64,000 nucleotides of DNA. Origin: Gemmatimonadota bacterium (GTDB taxonomy: Bacteria > Gemmatimonadota > Gemmatimonadetes > Gemmatimonadales > GWC2-71-9). The stretch covers positions 62,001 to 126,000 of the forward strand of contig JADJAK010000006.1 in NCBI GenBank assembly GCA_016704275.1, read 5' to 3'. The notes beneath the pieces are model-generated. The model was not told the DNA's origin. It worked only from the letters and a program-made list of their open reading frames with translations, and searched no databases. The translations under genes and the position numbers were made by a program. Shown in pieces: positions 61,129 to 64,000 of the stretch. The stretch's first letter is position 1. Every line of letters begins with the position of its first letter.

Positions 61129-64000
61129 GCCACGCCACCCCCACGAGCGACGGGGCTGAACCCGAGCTGAAGTACTACTTCGTGCGGCGGCCGGTGATGG
61201 CGGCCGTCATCTCGATCGTGATCACGCTGCTGGGGCTCTTCGCCTTGCAGCGGCTGCCGATCAACCGTTACCCGCAGATCACGCCGCCGGCCGTGAGCGT
61301 GACGGCCGTCTACCCCGGCGCGACCGCCGAGGACGTGGCGCTCGCCGTGGCCGCGCCGATCGAGCAGCAGTTGTCGGGCCTCCCCGGGCTGCTCTACTAC
61401 CAGTCGGCCAATTCGTCCGACGGCGTGATGAACCTGACGGTCTACTTCGACATCTCGCGGCAGCAGGACCTCGCGGCCGTCGACGTGCAGAACGCCGTCA
61501 AGCTGGCCGAGCCGCAGTTGCCGGAAGAGGTGCGCCGGAATGGTGTCGTGGTGTCGAAGTCGCAGAGCGACCTCCTCTTCGCGACGGCACTCTACTCCGA
61601 CGACGGCAAGTTCGACGCGGCGTACCTGACGAACTATGCCAAGCTGAACATCGAGGACGAGATCAAGCGGATCCCGGGCGTCGGCAGTGCCCGCGTCTTC
61701 GGACAGCTCGAGTTCTCGATGACGATCTCGGTCGATCCGGATCGTCTGGCGCAGCTCGGACTCACCATCGGCGATGTCTCGCGCGCGGTGCGCGAGCAGA
61801 GCACCACGAATCCGGCCGGCCGACTGGGCCGTGAGCCGGCGCCGACCGGGACGCAGTTCACCATCCCCGTGACGGCGCAGGGCCGCCTCACGACGCCGGA
61901 GGAATTCGGCGACGTGATCCTCCGCGCCGACCACAACGGCTCGCTGGTCCGCGTCAAGGACGTCGCCACGGTGGCGCTCTCCTCGCGCAACTATGACCAG
62001 GTCGCGCGGCTGGACGGCAAGCCGACGACGTTCATCCTGGTCAACCTCCGCAACGGCGCCAACGCGCTCGATGTCCGCGAGCTCTTCGAGACGCGGATGA
62101 ACGAGCTGCAGAAGTCGTTCCCGCCGGGCGTGAAGTGGACGATGCCGTACGACACCACGCCGTTCATCCAGGAGTCGATCGTCGAGGTCGTGAAGACCCT
62201 CGCCGAGGCGATGCTGCTGGTGACGCTGGTGGTGTTCCTCTTCCTGCAGAGCTGGCGCGCGACGCTGATCCCGGTGCTGGCGGTGCCGGTCTCGGTCATC
62301 GGCACCTTCGTCGGCCTGCTGATGCTCGGCTTCTCGGTCAACGTGCTGACGCTCTTCGGCCTGGTGCTGGCGATCGGCATCGTCGTCGACGACGCGATCG
62401 TCGTGATCGAGAACGTCGAACGGATCATGGCCGAGGAGAAGGTCTCGGCCAGGGTGGCGGCCGACAAGGCGATGGGCCAGGTCGGCGGCGCGCTGGTGGC
62501 GATCGTCCTGGTGCTCTGCGCCGTCTTCATCCCCGTGGCCTTCCTGGGCGGCATCACCGGCGAGATGTACAAGCAGTTCGCGGTGACGATCGTCCTCTCG
62601 GTGGTGCTCTCGGGCATCGTCGCGCTGACGCTGACGCCGGCGCTCTGCGCCATGCTGCTCAAGGAAGCGGTCGGCAGCCACGACGAGGACGGCCCGCGCT
62701 TCTTCGCCTGGTTCAACCGCAGCTTCGCCAAGGCGACGTCGCGCTACACCAACGCGGTGAGCGGGATCATCACCCGGCCGCGCACCACGCTGGCGGTGTT
62801 CGCCGTGCTGGTGGTGCTGATCGGCGTCCTCTACCGCCACGTCCCGAAGGCGTTCATCCCGCCCGAGGACAAGGGTTTCTTCGCGATCGGCGTGCAGCTG
62901 CCCGACGGTGCGTCGAAGCAGCGCACCGAGGAAGTGGTCGCCAAGATCGAGGAGTTCCTGCTCAAGGACCCGGGCATCCGGCACGCCTCGGCGCTGGTCG
63001 GCCTCGACGCGCTCTCGTTCGCGGCGCAGACCAACTCGGCGATCATCTTCGTGAACCTGAAGCCGTGGGACGAGCGGACAACGCCCGACCTGGGCATCGA
63101 CGCGATCGTCGGTCGCGCCAACGGCCAGCTCTGGGCCATCCGCGAGGCGCTGGCCTTCGCCTTCAACTTCCCGGAAATTCCCGGCCTCGGCACCACCTCA
63201 GGGCTCGAGCTGAACCTGCAGGCGCGGGCGGGGCAGTCGTTCCCGCAGTTCGCCGCGTCGGTCCAGGAGTTCATCGGCGACGCCAACAAGCTGCCGGTCC
63301 TCGGCGGCGTGCAGAGCTCGTTCCGGGCCGACGTGCCGCAGTTGCGGGTGACGGTCGATCGCGAGGCCGCGAAGGCCCGTGGCATCCTCCTGACCGACGT
63401 CTTCCAGACGATGCAGGCGTCCTTGTCGACGCTCTATATCAATGACTTCAACCTCTACGGCCGCACCTACCGCGTGCAGGCCGAGGCGCAGGCGCCGTTC
63501 CGCCAGCGGCCGGAGGACATCGGCCGGCTGCAGGTGCGCGCCGACGATGGCGACATGGTGCCGCTCTCGTCGCTGATCCGCACCTCGTTCGAGGGCGGCC
63601 CGAGCATCCTGCGCCGCTTCAACGGCCTCACGGCCGCCCTGATCACCGCGGTGCCGGCACCCGGGCGCAGTTCGGGCGAGATGCTCGACGGCGTCGACAA
63701 GCTGATCGCCGACAAGTACGCGGCTCAGGGGATCAGTGGCGCCTACGGTGGCCAGTCGTTCCAGGAGCGGACCTCCAAGGGCGACAGCGGCATGGTCTTC
63801 ATTCTGGGCCTGGTGCTGGTCTTCCTGGTGCTGGCGGCACAGTACGAAAGCTGGGCGATTCCGTTCGCCGTCATCCTCGGCATTCCCTTCGGCATCTTCG
63901 GCGCCTTCCTCGGCGTCTGGCTGCGCGGCATGCCCAGTGACGTCTACTTCCAGGTCGGGCTTGTGACGGTGGTTGGGTTGGCCGCCAAGAACGCCATCCT
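61125..64000 (+). CDS. HAE1-type RND efflux pump (3' end outside window)
   Basis: GTG at 61125 overlaps the adaptor stop. At least 958 residues are present and the frame is open at the right edge. It has the N-terminal helix (YYFVRRPVMAAVISIVITLLG), PITPPAVSVTAVYPGATAEDV-like porter motif, and the TM4 motif LAIGIVVDDAIVVIENVER with the paired Asp of the proton relay. Family members of about 1040 aa export drugs and other hydrophobic compounds through a TolC-type channel; the gene for that may lie beyond the edge. Confidence 0.95.
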   Translation, partial: MSHATPTSDGAEPELKYYFVRRPVMAAVISIVITLLGLFALQRLPINRYPQITPPAVSVTAVYPGATAEDVALAVAAPIEQQLSGLPGLLYYQSANSSDGVMNLTVYFDISRQQDLAAVDVQNAVKLAEPQLPEEVRRNGVVVSKSQSDLLFATALYSDDGKFDAAYLTNYAKLNIEDEIKRIPGVGSARVFGQLEFSMTISVDPDRLAQLGLTIGDVSRAVREQSTTNPAGRLGREPAPTGTQFTIPVTAQGRLTTPEEFGDVILRADHNGSLVRVKDVATVALSSRNYDQVARLDGKPTTFILVNLRNGANALDVRELFETRMNELQKSFPPGVKWTMPYDTTPFIQESIVEVVKTLAEAMLLVTLVVFLFLQSWRATLIPVLAVPVSVIGTFVGLLMLGFSVNVLTLFGLVLAIGIVVDDAIVVIENVERIMAEEKVSARVAADKAMGQVGGALVAIVLVLCAVFIPVAFLGGITGEMYKQFAVTIVLSVVLSGIVALTLTPALCAMLLKEAVGSHDEDGPRFFAWFNRSFAKATSRYTNAVSGIITRPRTTLAVFAVLVVLIGVLYRHVPKAFIPPEDKGFFAIGVQLPDGASKQRTEEVVAKIEEFLLKDPGIRHASALVGLDALSFAAQTNSAIIFVNLKPWDERTTPDLGIDAIVGRANGQLWAIREALAFAFNFPEIPGLGTTSGLELNLQARAGQSFPQFAASVQEFIGDANKLPVLGGVQSSFRADVPQLRVTVDREAAKARGILLTDVFQTMQASLSTLYINDFNLYGRTYRVQAEAQAPFRQRPEDIGRLQVRADDGDMVPLSSLIRTSFEGGPSILRRFNGLTAALITAVPAPGRSSGEMLDGVDKLIADKYAAQGISGAYGGQSFQERTSKGDSGMVFILGLVLVFLVLAAQYESWAIPFAVILGIPFGIFGAFLGVWLRGMPSDVYFQVGLVTVVGLAAKNAI

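Overview
The window is high-GC bacterial chromosome centred on a replication origin. The gene set resembles Gemmatimonadota: GWxTD-domain lipoprotein, 6-bladed-propeller lipoproteins, matrixin and M28 secreted peptidases, a SufU-type SUF operon, and MnmE/MnmG beside the origin genes. That placement is inference from content; there is no rRNA gene here to confirm it. Signal peptides, lipoboxes, YidC, an Omp85-type barrel and RND pumps fit a two-membrane cell.

Layout. (1) 1-9340: end of a DUF58 gene converging on mnmE, then yidC-yidD-rnpA-rpmH (minus) divergent from dnaA-dnaN (plus), with oriC in the dnaA-dnaN gap, then an M28 peptidase. (2) 9350-16461: mtgA, two related exported proteins, the RNase P RNA gene rnpB (minus), an AraC-type regulator, pyrE, a Ser/Thr kinase and a GWxTD lipoprotein. 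(3) 16489-29429: polA, an MMPL exporter, a matrixin, a serine hydrolase, a MIP18/DUF59 protein, rnd, an alpha/beta hydrolase, a 7Fe ferredoxin and a patatin-Omp85 fusion. (4) 29649-36390: complete iron-sulfur operon sufR-B-C-D-S-U, bacilliredoxin and a small protein. (5) 36687-45737: a NatAB-like ABC exporter, a CocE hydrolase, then mnmG-parS-parS-parA-parB. (6) 45818-53769: a BMP-type nucleoside ABC importer whose ATPase gene is frameshifted, and whose two permease genes are separated by a decayed propeller lipoprotein gene and a sulfatase. (7) 54143-59266: a propeller lipoprotein, small membrane and stress proteins, SPFH protein. (8) 59319-64000: a frameshifted TetR regulator followed by an RND efflux adaptor and pump, the pump running off the edge.

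The most unusual content is non-coding. At least four families of symmetrical repeats fill the gaps. (a) Ten arrays of degenerate heptamers with an exact 7-bp period, mostly arranged as facing arms that can form long hairpins; nine of ten lie between co-directional genes and several supply the neighbouring gene's start or stop codon. (b) 20-22 bp perfect palindromes whose arms vary in matched pairs around GCATGC or GGC-CT/AG-GCC. (c) About 120-bp hairpins with GTCATCCTGAGCG ends, all three full copies lying between convergent genes. (d) A long mosaic repeat in inverted copies on either side of mnmG and again near 53.9 kb. The seven convergent gene junctions are served by (b), (c), one ordinary hairpin terminator, or, in one case, by overlap. 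Three genes are clearly broken (ABC ATPase, propeller lipoprotein, TetR) and the DUF58 gene ends abnormally.
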